Shown: positions 9,068-18,405 of the stretch, one piece after another | Layout of the letters: every line of letters starts with the position of its first letter | How positions within the stretch are numbered: the first letter of the stretch is position 1 | Assembly: GCF_000384395.1 (NCBI RefSeq) | Contig: NZ_ARWE01000001.1 | Coordinates: 1,948,894-2,012,893 of the forward strand | Source of the DNA: Geopsychrobacter electrodiphilus DSM 16401 | GTDB taxonomy: Bacteria; Desulfobacterota; Desulfuromonadia; Desulfuromonadales; Geopsychrobacteraceae | DNA: 64,000 nucleotides | Reading direction: 5' to 3' | Notes under the pieces: model-generated | What the model saw: only the letters and a program-made list of their open reading frames with translations | The model's database searches: none | What the model was told of the DNA's origin: nothing | Made by a program: the position numbers and the translations under genes

Positions 9068-10597
9068 ATGACCAGATTTTACTGCCTTTTGATCTGCTGC
9101 CTGCTCCTCGTTTCACAACCTGCGCTTGCCCAGGATGACGCCTTTATCCCGACTACCCCCGCGCGCCTGAAGACCACATTTGAAACACTCTCTCTCCCCG
9201 GCGGCGAAAAGATGGGCCTGCTGGGGGGCTCTTTTTTATTTAAAACCACAGATTCGCTGTCTCTGGGCGGCAGCAGCTACGGCGCGCTCACGGGCAACCG
9301 CGGCGGATTTATAACCCTCGGTCTGGCGGCTGAGCTACAAAAGCAGCTTCCCGGCAGCACTGAGGTTAACGCCGGGATGTTTATCGGCGCGGGCGGAGGT
9401 CGTGGCGGCAACGCCCTGCAAGGTGGCGGGCTGATGCTGCGCTATCATCTGGGTGGGCAATATAACACCCGAAAGTTTGGCAGCCTGGGTGCGGGCCTGA
9501 GTTATGTTGATTTTCCAAACGGGCATATCGAAAGCCTGCAGCCCTATCTCTCCTATGCCTACCCCTTTACCACCCTGTTCTCAACCGGCTGGTTCTCTGA
9601 ACCTCCGCAACCATCCCGGGCCGATGACGCAGTCACAATCGTCAACCAGGAATTCGCCGTCGTTTACCAGGTCTATGACATCCCGTCGGATGTGCACAAG
9701 GATAATGGCAACCTGCAGCACCAGAGGCTCAATTTGATGGGGGTTGAATGGGATCGCTACCTCAATGACAACCTGTTTCTCAAGCTCGGATCTGCCGGTG
9801 CCATGGGGGGTGAAAGTAACGGCTACATGCAGTTGCAGCTTGGCGCCGGTGCCCGCCTGCCGATAACCGCCAGCACCGCATTAAAACTTTCCACCACCGC
9901 CGGTTACGCCGGTGGCGGCGGTGTAGCTACCGGCGGCGGTCTGCTGCTCGACGCCTCACTGGCTCTGCAGCAGGATCTGTGGCGGAGCTGGTTTTCTGAA
10001 GTCTCGGCTGGTTATGTTTTCGCGCCCGATGGCGAGTTCAAAGCCACCAGCCTGTCAGGCAAGCTGGGCTACCGCTTCAGAACCCCGGGCGTCGAGGGGG
10101 ACAAAACCCTGCTCTCTTCTCTTTCGCGGTTCAGCCCGCAAAATATGCGGATCCGCCTGGTCCACCAGAGCTACATTAAGGCCGCCAGCGACTGGCGCAA
10201 ACGTAACGCCGATGAGAATGTGAACCTGCTCGGGTTCCAGCTGGACAGCTTTTTAAATAAGTACTTCTATTTAACCGGCCAGGGGATCGCGGCCTACCAG
10301 GGACAGGCCGGCGGCTATATGACCGGCCTGGTCGGGATCGGGGCGACACACCCGCTGTTTAACAGTCCTCTCTCTCTGGAGGTTGAAGGCCTGATGGGGG
10401 CCGCTGGTGGCGGCGGGCTCGATGTCGCCGGAGGGCTGGTGTGGCAGGCTAATGCCGGCCTGGACTATAAGCTTTCGAAGGCCTGCAGTGTCATGGGCAG
10501 CTATGGTTACATGGCCGCGCCCAGGGGTGCGTTCCGGGCCAAAGTCATAGGCTTGTCACTGAACTACAAATTCAGCTTTTTTACTCTCTCCCATTGA
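9068..10597 (+). CDS. Secreted protein of three homologous glycine-rich modules
   Basis: Family not recognised. The protein has 509 residues and a clear signal peptide (MTRFYCLLICCLLLVSQPALAQ, cleavage after ALA). The mature part holds three related modules at about residues 35-175, 220-335 and 385-505. Each opens with a G-x-x-x-D/E-x-(F/Y)L stretch, has a Gly-rich centre (FIGAGGGRGG, GYAGGGGVATGGG, MGAAGGGGLDVAGG) and ends in alternating hydrophobic strands closing with GLSYVDFPNG, GYVFAPDGEFKA or GYMAAPRGAFRA. The alternating pattern and the aromatic strand ends suggest a beta-barrel or beta-sandwich outer-membrane or periplasmic protein. It stands alone between a divergent hydrolase and gapA. 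Confidence 0.6.
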   Translation: MTRFYCLLICCLLLVSQPALAQDDAFIPTTPARLKTTFETLSLPGGEKMGLLGGSFLFKTTDSLSLGGSSYGALTGNRGGFITLGLAAELQKQLPGSTEVNAGMFIGAGGGRGGNALQGGGLMLRYHLGGQYNTRKFGSLGAGLSYVDFPNGHIESLQPYLSYAYPFTTLFSTGWFSEPPQPSRADDAVTIVNQEFAVVYQVYDIPSDVHKDNGNLQHQRLNLMGVEWDRYLNDNLFLKLGSAGAMGGESNGYMQLQLGAGARLPITASTALKLSTTAGYAGGGGVATGGGLLLDASLALQQDLWRSWFSEVSAGYVFAPDGEFKATSLSGKLGYRFRTPGVEGDKTLLSSLSRFSPQNMRIRLVHQSYIKAASDWRKRNADENVNLLGFQLDSFLNKYFYLTGQGIAAYQGQAGGYMTGLVGIGATHPLFNSPLSLEVEGLMGAAGGGGLDVAGGLVWQANAGLDYKLSKACSVMGSYGYMAAPRGAFRAKVIGLSLNYKFSFFTLSH

Positions 10598-10722
10598 CGC
10601 AGATTTTTTTTGCCGCGCCTGTAACGAAGAACGAGCCCGGGGGACTTTATGACGCGCCCTCAAGTTTTCGGGGTGACGCGGCCAGGGCGACGACAATATC
10701 GACTGTACAACCAAGCCAGGGG

Positions 10723-10749
10723 TTTGCAATTTAGCAAAATTTGTATAAT
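10723..10749 (+). promoter_or_regulatory. Probable gapA promoter with a palindromic site
   Basis: A consensus -10 hexamer TATAAT lies at 10744-10749, 90 bp before the gapA ATG. A TTGCAA at 10724-10729 is a -35 candidate but leaves only 14 bp, so the true -35 may be weaker. The palindrome tttgc-aattta-gcaaa (10723-10738) sits directly upstream and could be an operator. Confidence 0.45.
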
Positions 10750-10839
10750 CTTCAGCTTAAGAAACCCCGGGACGACTTAACCTCAAACGTAAACGAGATG
10801 TCTGCTAACCACCAAATCTGAAGGGAACAGGTCACATTT

Positions 10840-11850
10840 ATGGCTCAAAAAATTGCCATCAACGGCTTCGGCAGAATCGGTCGAAATCTGCTGCGGATCA
10901 CAACCCAGAATGACGCCTTAGAGGTTGTTGCGATTAATGACTTGACTGATGCTGAAACCCTGGCCCATCTGTTTAAATATGACTCGGTGCATGGAACTTT
11001 TGCCGGCGAAGTCAGTGTGGACAAGGGAGATCTGATCGTCAACGGCAAGCGCATCCGGATTTATTCTGAGCCGGACCCGGCCAAACTTCCGTGGAAAGAG
11101 TACAACATAAATGTCGTGGTCGAATCGACCGGTCATTTCACCAAACGCAGCGCCGCCGCCAAACACCTTGAAGCAGGTGCCCGCCGGGTCCTGATCAGTG
11201 CTCCGGGCAAAGGGGATATTGATGGCACCTTCTGCATGGGGATCAACGAACACCTCTATGATCCGAGCAAACACTTCATTATTTCCAACGCATCCTGCAC
11301 CACCAATTGCCTGGCTCCCATCGCCAAGGTTCTGGATGACGAATTCGGCATCCAGCGCGGCATGATGACCACGGTTCACTCCTACACCAACGATCAGAAA
11401 ATCCTCGACCTCCCCCACTCTGACCTGCGGCGCGGCCGTGCCGCGGCGATGTCGATGATACCCACCACCACCGGCGCCGCGCAGGCGGTTGGCCTGGTGC
11501 TGCCGCAGCTCCAGGGGAAGCTGTTCGGCATGGCGGTGCGGGTGCCGACCCCGAATGTTTCTCTGATCGATCTGGTGATCAACACCGAACGCGAAGCCAG
11601 CGTAGAAAGTGTCAATGCCGCCATGAAAACCGCCGCTGAAGGAAACCTGAAGGGGATTCTTGAATACTGCGATCTGCCGCTGGTCTCGCGCGACTTTAAT
11701 GGCTGCGCAGCCTCATCAACCTATGATGCCTCATTCACCACGGTGATTGACGGTCACATGGTCAAGGTTCTCGCCTGGTACGACAATGAGTGGGGTTATT
11801 CGAACCGGGTGAATGACATGGTCGCCTATATCGCTGCACGCGAAAATTAA
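10840..11850 (+). CDS. gap: Glyceraldehyde-3-phosphate dehydrogenase
   Basis: NAD-dependent oxidation and phosphorylation of glyceraldehyde 3-phosphate, working in glycolysis or gluconeogenesis. It has the standard length of 336 residues, the N-terminal Rossmann motif INGFGRIGRN, the catalytic Cys in SNASCTTNC, the partner His in VHSYTNDQ, and the C-terminal WYDNEWGYSNR. A GAAGGGA ribosome-binding site precedes the ATG. It is first in a plus-strand gap-pgk-tpiA run, but a strong hairpin lies between gap and pgk, so gap mRNA may be made in excess. Confidence 0.97.
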   Translation: MAQKIAINGFGRIGRNLLRITTQNDALEVVAINDLTDAETLAHLFKYDSVHGTFAGEVSVDKGDLIVNGKRIRIYSEPDPAKLPWKEYNINVVVESTGHFTKRSAAAKHLEAGARRVLISAPGKGDIDGTFCMGINEHLYDPSKHFIISNASCTTNCLAPIAKVLDDEFGIQRGMMTTVHSYTNDQKILDLPHSDLRRGRAAAMSMIPTTTGAAQAVGLVLPQLQGKLFGMAVRVPTPNVSLIDLVINTEREASVESVNAAMKTAAEGNLKGILEYCDLPLVSRDFNGCAASSTYDASFTTVIDGHMVKVLAWYDNEWGYSNRVNDMVAYIAAREN

Positions 11851-11873
11851 GCCTGGCGGATTTTTTGCTCAAC

Positions 11874-11903
11874 AAAAAGCCGACCCTCAAGCGGTCGGCT
11901 TTT
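11874..11903 (+). terminator. Rho-independent terminator after gap
   Basis: Arms agccgacc (11878-11885) and ggtcggct (11893-11900) enclose a 7-nt loop; the stem is followed by tttt and preceded by aaaaa, so it may work on either strand. It lies 24 bp after the gap stop and would attenuate readthrough into pgk. Confidence 0.8.
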
Positions 11904-11945
11904 CATCATTTTAAATAGTATGCGTCTTTTATTCAGGAGGATCCC

Positions 11946-13136
11946 TTGTTTAATAAAATGAGCATCACCGATATCGACGTCAGCGGTCAGCGCGTCTTCT
12001 GCCGGGTGGATTTTAATGTCCCCCTGGATGAACAGCGCAATATTACCGACGACACCCGTATACGCGCGGCGCTGCCGACCATCCGCTATCTGCTCGAACA
12101 GGGTGCGCGGCTGATCCTGGCCTCCCACCTGGGTCGCCCCAAAGGGAAAGTCGACCCGGCCTATAGCCTGGCACCGGCGGCCACTCATCTGCAGGGCCTG
12201 CTCGGAAAACCGGTCAGGATGGCCAGCGACTGCATCGGCGACCAGGTCAAGGCTCAGATCGCACAGCTGGCCGACGGCGAGGTCATCCTCCTCGAAAATG
12301 TTCGCTTTTACCCCGGTGAAACCGACAACGATCCGCAGTTCGCCGCCGAGCTCGCCGCCCTCGCCGATCTGTATGTCAATGATGCCTTCGGCACCGCTCA
12401 TCGCGCCCATGCTTCGACCGAAGGGGTGGCGCGGCTGCTGAAACCTGCCGTCGCGGGTTTCCTGATGGAGAAAGAGCTGAAATACCTGGGCGAAGCCCTG
12501 GCCAACCCGGAGCGACCCTTTGTGGCGATCATCGGGGGCGCCAAGGTCAGTGACAAGATCCTGGTGATCGAGCAGCTGCTGGAAAAGGTCGACAGCATTC
12601 TCATCGGCGGCGGCATGGCCTACACCTTCTTGAAGGCTCAGGGGATCGCCACCGGCACCTCGCTGCTCGAGGCAGATCGGGTGGAACTGGCAAAAAAGCT
12701 GCTCGCCCAAGCCGAATCCAGGGGAGTCGAATTCCTGTTGCCCCAGGATCATATTGTCGCCGCTGAATTCAAAGCGGACAGCAGCGCGCAGACCTGCGGA
12801 AATACGGATTTCCCTGCAGACCGCATGGCCCTCGATATCGGTCCGCAGACCATCAAGCTCTACCGGCAAAAGATCGCCAGCGCCAAAACCGTCGTCTGGA
12901 ACGGGCCGATGGGGGTTTTCGAATTTGACGCCTTCGCCAGAGGCACCTTCGCCATCGCCGAAGCCCTGGCAGCGTCAGACTGCCTGTCGATCATCGGCGG
13001 CGGTGATTCGGTGGCAGCGGTAAACAAGGCCGGCCTGGACGCTGAAATGACCCACATCTCAACCGGCGGTGGGGCCTCCCTCGAATTCCTCGAAGGGAAA
13101 GAGCTGCCCGGCGTTGTTGCGTTAACCGACAGGTAA
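11946..13136 (+). CDS. pgk: Phosphoglycerate kinase
   Basis: Transfers phosphate from 1,3-bisphosphoglycerate to ADP. The 396 residues are typical. Visible are [11 protein letters not shown], the basic [10 protein letters not shown], the hinge region [14 protein letters not shown], and the nucleotide motif GGGDSVAA near the C-terminus. The start is read as TTG at 11946 because a full AGGAGG at 11935-11940 lies 5 nt before it; the nearest ATG (11958) would be 17 nt away, so a non-ATG start decided by the ribosome-binding site is likely. tpiA follows after a heptamer array. Confidence 0.95.
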   Translation: MFNKMSITDIDVSGQRVFCRVDFNVPLDEQRNITDDTRIRAALPTIRYLLEQGARLILASHLGRPKGKVDPAYSLAPAATHLQGLLGKPVRMASDCIGDQVKAQIAQLADGEVILLENVRFYPGETDNDPQFAAELAALADLYVNDAFGTAHRAHASTEGVARLLKPAVAGFLMEKELKYLGEALANPERPFVAIIGGAKVSDKILVIEQLLEKVDSILIGGGMAYTFLKAQGIATGTSLLEADRVELAKKLLAQAESRGVEFLLPQDHIVAAEFKADSSAQTCGNTDFPADRMALDIGPQTIKLYRQKIASAKTVVWNGPMGVFEFDAFARGTFAIAEALAASDCLSIIGGGDSVAAVNKAGLDAEMTHISTGGGASLEFLEGKELPGVVALTDR

Positions 13137-13140
13137 AAAT

Positions 13141-13219
13141 GTGAGGTGTGAGGTGTGAAGGGTGAGGCGAGAAAAGCTTTTACACTTCACTCCTCACCCC
13201 TCACTCTTCACCCTTCACG
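13141..13219. repeat. Palindromic heptamer array, copy 3
   Basis: Gtgaggt-type heptamers (13141-13170) face cctcac/cttcac heptamers (13184-13219) across a short loop. It fills the pgk-tpiA gap, and its end touches the tpiA ribosome-binding site (ggagg at 13219-13223), so the hairpin could affect tpiA translation. Confidence 0.8.
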
Positions 13220-13228
13220 GAGGTTCTC

Positions 13229-13981
13229 ATGCGTACACCCATCATTGCCGGTAACTGGAAGCTTAACAAGACCATCGCCGAAGCCGAAAGTTTCGCCTCC
13301 GAACTGGTGACGGCGCTGGCCGACGTCAGCGACGTTGAAATAATCATCGCCCCGGTCTTTACCGCCTTGAGTCGCGTCTCGGCCAGGTTGACCGGCTCTC
13401 CGCTCCGTCTGGCGGGACAAAACTGTTATCCGCAGGAGACGGGCGCCTTCACCGGTGAATTGTCCCCCCTGATGCTCAAGGATGCTGGCTGCAGCGCGGT
13501 GATCATCGGGCACTCGGAACGCCGGCAGCTGTTGGGGGAGAGTGATCAGCTGATTAATCTGAAGGTCAAAAAGACCCTCGCGACCAGCATGACCGCCATC
13601 CTCTGCGTCGGCGAGACCCTCGAAGAACGTCAAGCGGATCAGGCCCTCGATGTCCTGGCGCGCCAGATCAAAGGGGGACTGGCCGGGTTGAGCGCCCAAC
13701 AGATGTTGGACCTGGTTATCGCCTACGAACCGGTCTGGGCCATCGGTACCGGCCAGACCGCCAGCGATGAACAGGCCCAGGAAGCCCATTCCTTTATCCG
13801 TGGATTGGTTGCGGGTCTGTTCAACCAGGAGACCGCCGAGGCCTGCCGGATCCTCTACGGCGGCAGCGTCAAGCCTGACAATGTCGACGGGCTTATGGCA
13901 CAGACAGATATTGACGGCGCCCTGGTCGGCGGCGCTAGTTTGAAGGTTGCAGATTTCTGCCGGATCGTAAGATTCAACTGA
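13229..13981 (+). CDS. tpiA: Triosephosphate isomerase
   Basis: Interconverts dihydroxyacetone phosphate and glyceraldehyde 3-phosphate. A 250-residue TIM barrel with the catalytic Lys in GNWKLNK, His in IIGHSERR, Glu in AYEPVWAIGTG, and the phosphate loops YGGSVKPDN and GALVGGASL. It is the third gene of the gap-pgk-tpiA group. A GGAGG site precedes the ATG at the foot of the repeat hairpin. Confidence 0.97.
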   Translation: MRTPIIAGNWKLNKTIAEAESFASELVTALADVSDVEIIIAPVFTALSRVSARLTGSPLRLAGQNCYPQETGAFTGELSPLMLKDAGCSAVIIGHSERRQLLGESDQLINLKVKKTLATSMTAILCVGETLEERQADQALDVLARQIKGGLAGLSAQQMLDLVIAYEPVWAIGTGQTASDEQAQEAHSFIRGLVAGLFNQETAEACRILYGGSVKPDNVDGLMAQTDIDGALVGGASLKVADFCRIVRFN

Positions 13982-14079
13982 GCCCCCGCAAACTTCGAAC
14001 CTTCTCCCTCAGGGAGAGGGGATTGCGTAGCACAAAAAAATTAAAGTTAACGAATTAGCAAAAAGAATCAAATTGGATG

Positions 14080-14174
14080 GCTTGGAGGCTGCCGAACAAT
14101 GAGGCGTACCCAGGTACGTCGAAGCAGTGAGCCGATTGCAGCAACACCGCAGTTGACGAGTTTTTGCGACGCCA
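14080..14174. repeat. Possible dispersed intergenic repeat at a convergent junction
   Basis: Noncoding sequence between tpiA and the convergent epimerase gene. It holds the palindrome cgtacc-ca-ggtacg within gaggcgtacccaggtacg. It resembles, from memory, a multicopy intergenic element of Geobacter-like genomes; only one copy is present here, so this is unproven. Confidence 0.3.
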
Positions 14175-15233
14175 TCAAAGTTGGACCGCAGCCAACCAGT
14201 CCCTGTTCTCCAGGTACCAGTCGACAGAGCGCTTGAAACCATCATAGGGCGCGACCTGCGGCTGCCAGTCAAGCAGTCGGTCGGCCTTGGCGATATCGGC
14301 CCAGGTCTCCTTGATGTCGGCGATATGAAAGGGTTTGTGCGCGATCAAGGCTTTTTTGCCGAGGGTCTGTTCAATAAAGCGGATCACCTCGTTGATGGAG
14401 ATCGGGTTGTTCCCGCCACCCAGATTGATGATCTCATAGCCGACCTCGCGCAGCGCCGCCAGGGTGCCGCGCGCGATATCGTCCACATAGGTAAAATCAC
14501 GGCTCTGGCTGCCGTCACCGAACAGCTCGATCGGGGTCCCCTCATCGATCCACTTGATAAAACGGAAGATCGACATATCCGGGCGACCGCAGGGGCCATA
14601 AACCGTAAAGTAGCGCACCACCGAGATATCCAGCGCATAAAGATAGTGATAACTGTAAGCCATGACCTCGGCGGCTTTTTTGCTCGCGGCATAGGGAGAG
14701 ATCGGGGTGTTCACCGCCAGCTCCTCGCTGAAGGGCATCTCCTGCCCGGCGTAGAGCGACGAGGTACTGGCGAGGACCATTTTTTTGCACTTGTGATCAC
14801 GCATGCAATCAAGCAGGTTCAGGGTGCCCATGGCGTTGGTAGTCATGTAGACCTGGGGGTCGAGCATGCTGTAACGCACCCCGGCGCGGGCCGCCAGGTT
14901 GACCACCGCGTCGAATTGACAGCGCGAAAAGAGCGCCTCCAATGCCGGCTTGTCTTCAATATCGAGCTGCACGAATTCAAGCTGACCGACACAAAAATTG
15001 AGCGGCCCGACAAAGGTCCCTGCGTCCCCTTTATGCAGATCAAAACGGGCTAAAAATTCGGCCTCGGCCCCGGCGGCACGCGCCAGCTCTCTCAGCCGGT
15101 AGCATTTCAGCCGCAGATCGTAATAGCTGTTCAGATTGTCAACCACCACGACCCGTTCGCCCTGGGCCAGCAACATCTCCGCACAGCGCGCCGCAATAAA
15201 ACCGGCACCGCCGGTCACCAATATTGTTTTCAT
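14175..15233 (-). CDS. UDP-glucuronate 4-epimerase-like sugar epimerase
   Basis: A 352-residue extended short-chain dehydrogenase/reductase. It has the NAD-binding GGAGFIA at residues 8-14, the catalytic STSS and YxxxK (PYAASKKAAE), and the substrate-side RYFTVYGPCGRPDM seen in UDP-glucuronate 4-epimerases. It probably makes a UDP-sugar for the surface polysaccharide encoded further along, although 6 kb of repeats separate it from the next polysaccharide gene. The start at 15231-15233 (MKTILVTGG) was chosen over a longer in-frame ATG because the Rossmann strand begins at once. Substrate specificity cannot be read with certainty. Confidence 0.88.
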   Translation of the reverse strand: MKTILVTGGAGFIAARCAEMLLAQGERVVVVDNLNSYYDLRLKCYRLRELARAAGAEAEFLARFDLHKGDAGTFVGPLNFCVGQLEFVQLDIEDKPALEALFSRCQFDAVVNLAARAGVRYSMLDPQVYMTTNAMGTLNLLDCMRDHKCKKMVLASTSSLYAGQEMPFSEELAVNTPISPYAASKKAAEVMAYSYHYLYALDISVVRYFTVYGPCGRPDMSIFRFIKWIDEGTPIELFGDGSQSRDFTYVDDIARGTLAALREVGYEIINLGGGNNPISINEVIRFIEQTLGKKALIAHKPFHIADIKETWADIAKADRLLDWQPQVAPYDGFKRSVDWYLENRDWLAAVQL

Positions 15234-15309
15234 CTCAACAACCTTTATGTTCAAGCAGATCAACCCGCAGCGGAATGAACCGCAGCCGCTACAAGCAACA
15301 ACATATCCT

Positions 15310-15930
15310 GATTAACCACAGACCTCAATCAAGAGTAAGCGTAAATCAGCGTCCTATTCAGCCTATGACCAAAAATCTTAAAAAACCCTTGGACGCAGAT
15401 ACAATCTGATAACGTCTGATCCAGTCTGATATTAAGATCTACCCCAAGACATGGGTTTAATCAGATATGATCAGAATTTATCCGCTCTTTCCGCGTCCCA
15501 AAGGTTATGAACTCAGATACAAACCGTCAAGAGTAAAAGGCAGCCCCTTCCAGTTTCTATTCACAAGGATAAAAGGGATAAACAGGATAGATCGAAAACC
15601 AAAAAAAACGCTAGCTCTTGCACCAGAACTATCCCCTGCATCCCCTTCATCCCTGTAAATCAAGGTGTTTAGCCCTTGACAAAAACCAAGTTCTTGCCCT
15701 GCCCCTCTCTGTGTTCTCCGTGTCCTCTGTGGTGAAAAGCTTTAAAGCATTTACCACCCGTTCGCCACGCTCACTCAAGGCGCAAAGCACGCCAAGAGGA
15801 TCCGGGTTCTATGGTTTCAAAACTCAAAAAAAAGATGGTGCCGGGTTCAACCCTTTGCGCTCTTTGCGCCTTTGCGATAAACAAGATTTATGCAAGCCCA
15901 AAATCATGCCCCTTTCAGCGTAAATCAGCA
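15310..15930. repeat. Composite palindromic repeat tract upstream of higBA
   Basis: The 811-bp gap 15234-16044 holds no gene. In order it carries a gcgtaaatcagcgtcc-type arm, a tctgat-family palindrome (about 15388-15510), a ggatgaa-family palindrome (15561-15660), a chimeric element with a ctctgtg-family left arm and a cgcaaag-family right arm (about 15705-15800), and a cgcaaag-family arm near 15855-15885. Its first 430 bp recur as a direct repeat at about 16912-17340, so higBA lies between direct repeats 1582 bp apart. Confidence 0.85.
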
Positions 15931-16044
15931 TCCCATCAGGGGTAGGTTCAAATTGCAAATGCACCACCTGAAGCCGCATCGAAAACTTCTTGTGACGACC
16001 GATTATTTTGTTAAAGGAGAAGGACTCAGCTCGCCTTAAGGGGA

Positions 16045-16332
16045 TCAACTCACCATGCTAAGCTTCATAATGGATTTTTCTGGTCGACTTAAAGCCAGAT
16101 CGTATGTTGCCTGAAGGTTAAGCCAAAACTCGGGAGTTGTGTCGAGGGCTTGGGCCAGAAGCCAGGCTGTTTCCGAAGTGATGCCTCGCTTGCCACGCAC
16201 GATTTCGTTGACACGCTGCACAGGGACTTTAATGTGTGCAGCAAATGCAACCTGGCTGATGCTGAGTTCATCGAGAAATTCCTCTTTGAGGATTCTACCA
16301 GGGTGGGTCGGAATGCGATGAGTGGGGATCAT
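16045..16332 (-). CDS. higA: HigA-family antitoxin
   Basis: A 95-residue HTH (XRE, VapI-type) protein that neutralises HigB and represses its own operon. The N-terminus IPTHPGRILKEEFLDEL and helix-turn-helix ISQVAFAAHIKVPVQRVNEIVRG-type pattern are diagnostic. The ATG at 16330-16332 is preceded by AAGGAGA with good spacing; longer in-frame starts run back into higB. It is downstream of the toxin, the order typical of higBA. Confidence 0.92.
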   Translation of the reverse strand: MIPTHRIPTHPGRILKEEFLDELSISQVAFAAHIKVPVQRVNEIVRGKRGITSETAWLLAQALDTTPEFWLNLQATYDLALSRPEKSIMKLSMVS

Positions 16333-16351
16333 GAGATTTCTCCTTGTTACA

Positions 16352-16642
16352 TTAGTGATAGTCTGTGAACCGAACTTCATAGGCGTTGCCGCCTTGCCAT
16401 CGGAGCAGTATTCGCCACTGATCGTTGATACGGATACTGAACATCCCGGCAAGATCGCCCCGCAATAACTCCAATCGATTGCCCGGAGGGGAACGCAAGT
16501 CCAACACATCGTCCGCACCATTGATCATATCAAGCTTGTTGCGGGCTCTTTTGACGATCTCCGGGGGCAAGCGCCGAAGCTCCTTGTTTGAGGTGCCGTG
16601 ATACAACGCCTCCGTAAGCTTGTCGCCAAAAGACGAAATCAT
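16352..16642 (-). CDS. higB: HigB-family toxin
   Basis: A 96-residue RelE-fold ribosome-dependent mRNA interferase. Typical features are DKLTEALYHG, the central LRSPPGNRLELLRGDLAG, and the C-terminal INDQWRILLRW with Arg and Trp in the active-site strand. It precedes higA with a 19-bp gap, has a GGAGGG ribosome-binding site, and its promoter overlaps a palindrome. The protein looks intact. Confidence 0.92.
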   Translation of the reverse strand: MISSFGDKLTEALYHGTSNKELRRLPPEIVKRARNKLDMINGADDVLDLRSPPGNRLELLRGDLAGMFSIRINDQWRILLRWQGGNAYEVRFTDYH

Positions 16643-16662
16643 AATATTAACCCTCCGAAAAT

Positions 16663-16695
16663 ATTTTAACGCTTACACGGGTACCGTGCAAGCGT
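16663..16695 (-). promoter_or_regulatory. higBA promoter overlapped by an operator palindrome
   Basis: On the minus strand TTGCAC (16686-16691) and TAAAAT (16663-16668) are separated by exactly 17 bp. A 25-bp palindrome with one mismatch, centred on gta at 16681-16683 with arms cgcttacacgg and ccgtgcaagcg (16670-16694), covers the -35 and the whole spacer. HigA binding there would block RNA polymerase, as expected for autorepression. Confidence 0.75.
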
Positions 16696-16899
16696 AAAGC
16701 TTGACCATAAAGCTTGATCATAATGCAACAGATATTAGTGTAAAGGCCGACCCCCTATGCAATTGTCCAAAACTTTATTATTTACAGGGATATGCAGGAG
16801 GTACAGGATAACTTCTAAAATAAAATCAAGCTTTTGATTCTGCCATGGTCCTCATCCTGCCTATCCCTGTTAAAATTGCCTTTGCTGTAGATTAAAAAA

Positions 16900-17374
16900 T
16901 GCCCTTTCAGCGTAAATCAGCGTCCCATTCAGCCTATGACCATAAATCTTTGAAAAACCATTGGACGCAGATCAAATCTGATAACGTCTGATCCAGTCTG
17001 ATATTAAGATCTACCCCAAACCTGGGTTTAATCAGATCGGATCAGAATTTATCCGCTCTTTCCGCGTCCCAAAGGTTATGAACCCAGATACAAACCGTCA
17101 AGCGTAAAAGGCAGCCCCTTCCAGTTTCTATTCACAAGGATGAAAGGGATAAACAGGATAGATCGAAAACAAAAAAACCGCTTTTATCTCTTGCACCAGA
17201 ACTATCCCCTGCATCCCCTTCATCCCTGTAAATCAAGGTGTTTAGCCCTTGGCAAGAACCAAGTCTTAGCCCTGCCCCTCTCTGTGTTCTCCGTGTCCTC
17301 TGTGGTGAAAAGCTTTCAAGCATTTACACCCGTTCGCCACGCTCACTCGAGATCACAGAGCTCACGGAGAAAAG
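16900..17374. repeat. Second copy of the composite palindrome tract flanking higBA
   Basis: It repeats the order seen at 15330-15760: gcgtaaatcagcgtcc arm, tctgat palindrome, ggatgaa palindrome (17131-17232), ctctgtg palindrome (17276-17374). The similarity is high over about 390 bp at an offset of 1582 bp. Together with the first copy it forms direct repeats around higBA. Confidence 0.85.
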
Positions 17375-18405
17375 CAGGTCTTAAGGGTTTAAACAAAACC
17401 GGTATTCAGATTAAAACCAAAAGCAAACGTCATTTTCTATTCACAGGGATGAAGGGGATGAACAGGATAGATCAAAACCAAAAACCTGCATTGTGCTTGG
17501 CACCAGACCTATCCCTTGCATCCCCTTCATCCCTGTAAATCAAGGTGTTTAGCCTTTAACCTACCCCCCTCTGTGTTCTCCGTGTCCTCTGTGGTGAAAA
17601 GCTTTCAAACCTTTACCACCCGTTCGCCATGCTCACTAGAGATCACAGAGTTCACAGAGCAAAACTGGTCTTTATGGTTTAAACCAAAAACAAGGATCAG
17701 CCCCGATTCACCTTTGCGCTCTTCGCGTCTTTGCGGTGAAAAGCCTTGTTACCGCCCGTTCGCATACGCTCACTCAAGGCGCAAAGTACGCAGAGAAAAA
17801 AGACTGTTAAAAGGTTAAAACCAAAAAACACGTCTTTGCCCTGCCCCTCTCTGTGTGCTCCGTGCCCTCTGTGGTGAAAAGCTTTCAAGCATTTACCACC
17901 CGTTCGCCACGCTCACTAGAGATCACAGAGTTCACAGAGAGAATCAGGCTTTAAAGGTTTAAACAAAACCGGTATTCAGATTAAAACCAAAAGCAAACGT
18001 CATTTTCTATTCACAGGGATGAAGGGGATGAACAGGATAGATCAAAACCAAAAACCTGCTTTTTGCCTGGCACCAGACCTATCCCTTGCATCCCCTTCAT
18101 CCCTGTAAATCAAGGTGTTTAGCCTTTAACCTGCCCCTCTCTGTGTTCTCCGTGTCCTCTGTGGTGAAAAGCTTTCAAGCATTAACCACCCGATCGCCAG
18201 GCTCACTCGAGATCACAGAGTTCACAGAGAAAAGCTGGCCTTTCCGGTTTAAATCCAAAACAATGGTCAGCCCCGACTCAACTTTGCGCTCTTCGCGTCT
18301 TCGCGGTTAAGAAGATCCAGAGCAGCAACCCAGTGCGAGATAATTTCAGCGCCTCCAGTCGTTGAAAGACCAAAATTGCTACCCAGGAATCATGCTGTCC
18401 AAAAT
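17375..18405. repeat. Array of ggatgaa, ctctgtg and cgcaaag palindromes
   Basis: No gene in 16643-18405 apart from the higBA promoter. This part carries ggatgaa elements at 17441-17540 and 18011-18110, ctctgtg elements at about 17566-17665, 17846-17942 and 18136-18234, a complete cgcaaag element at 17713-17800 and a lone cgcaaag left arm at about 18282-18311. Short open frames here are repeat translations, not genes. Confidence 0.85.

Noticed and set aside
16333-16521. Longer N-terminus for HigA
   Set aside because: It would overlap higB almost entirely and lacks the ribosome-binding site found at the internal ATG.
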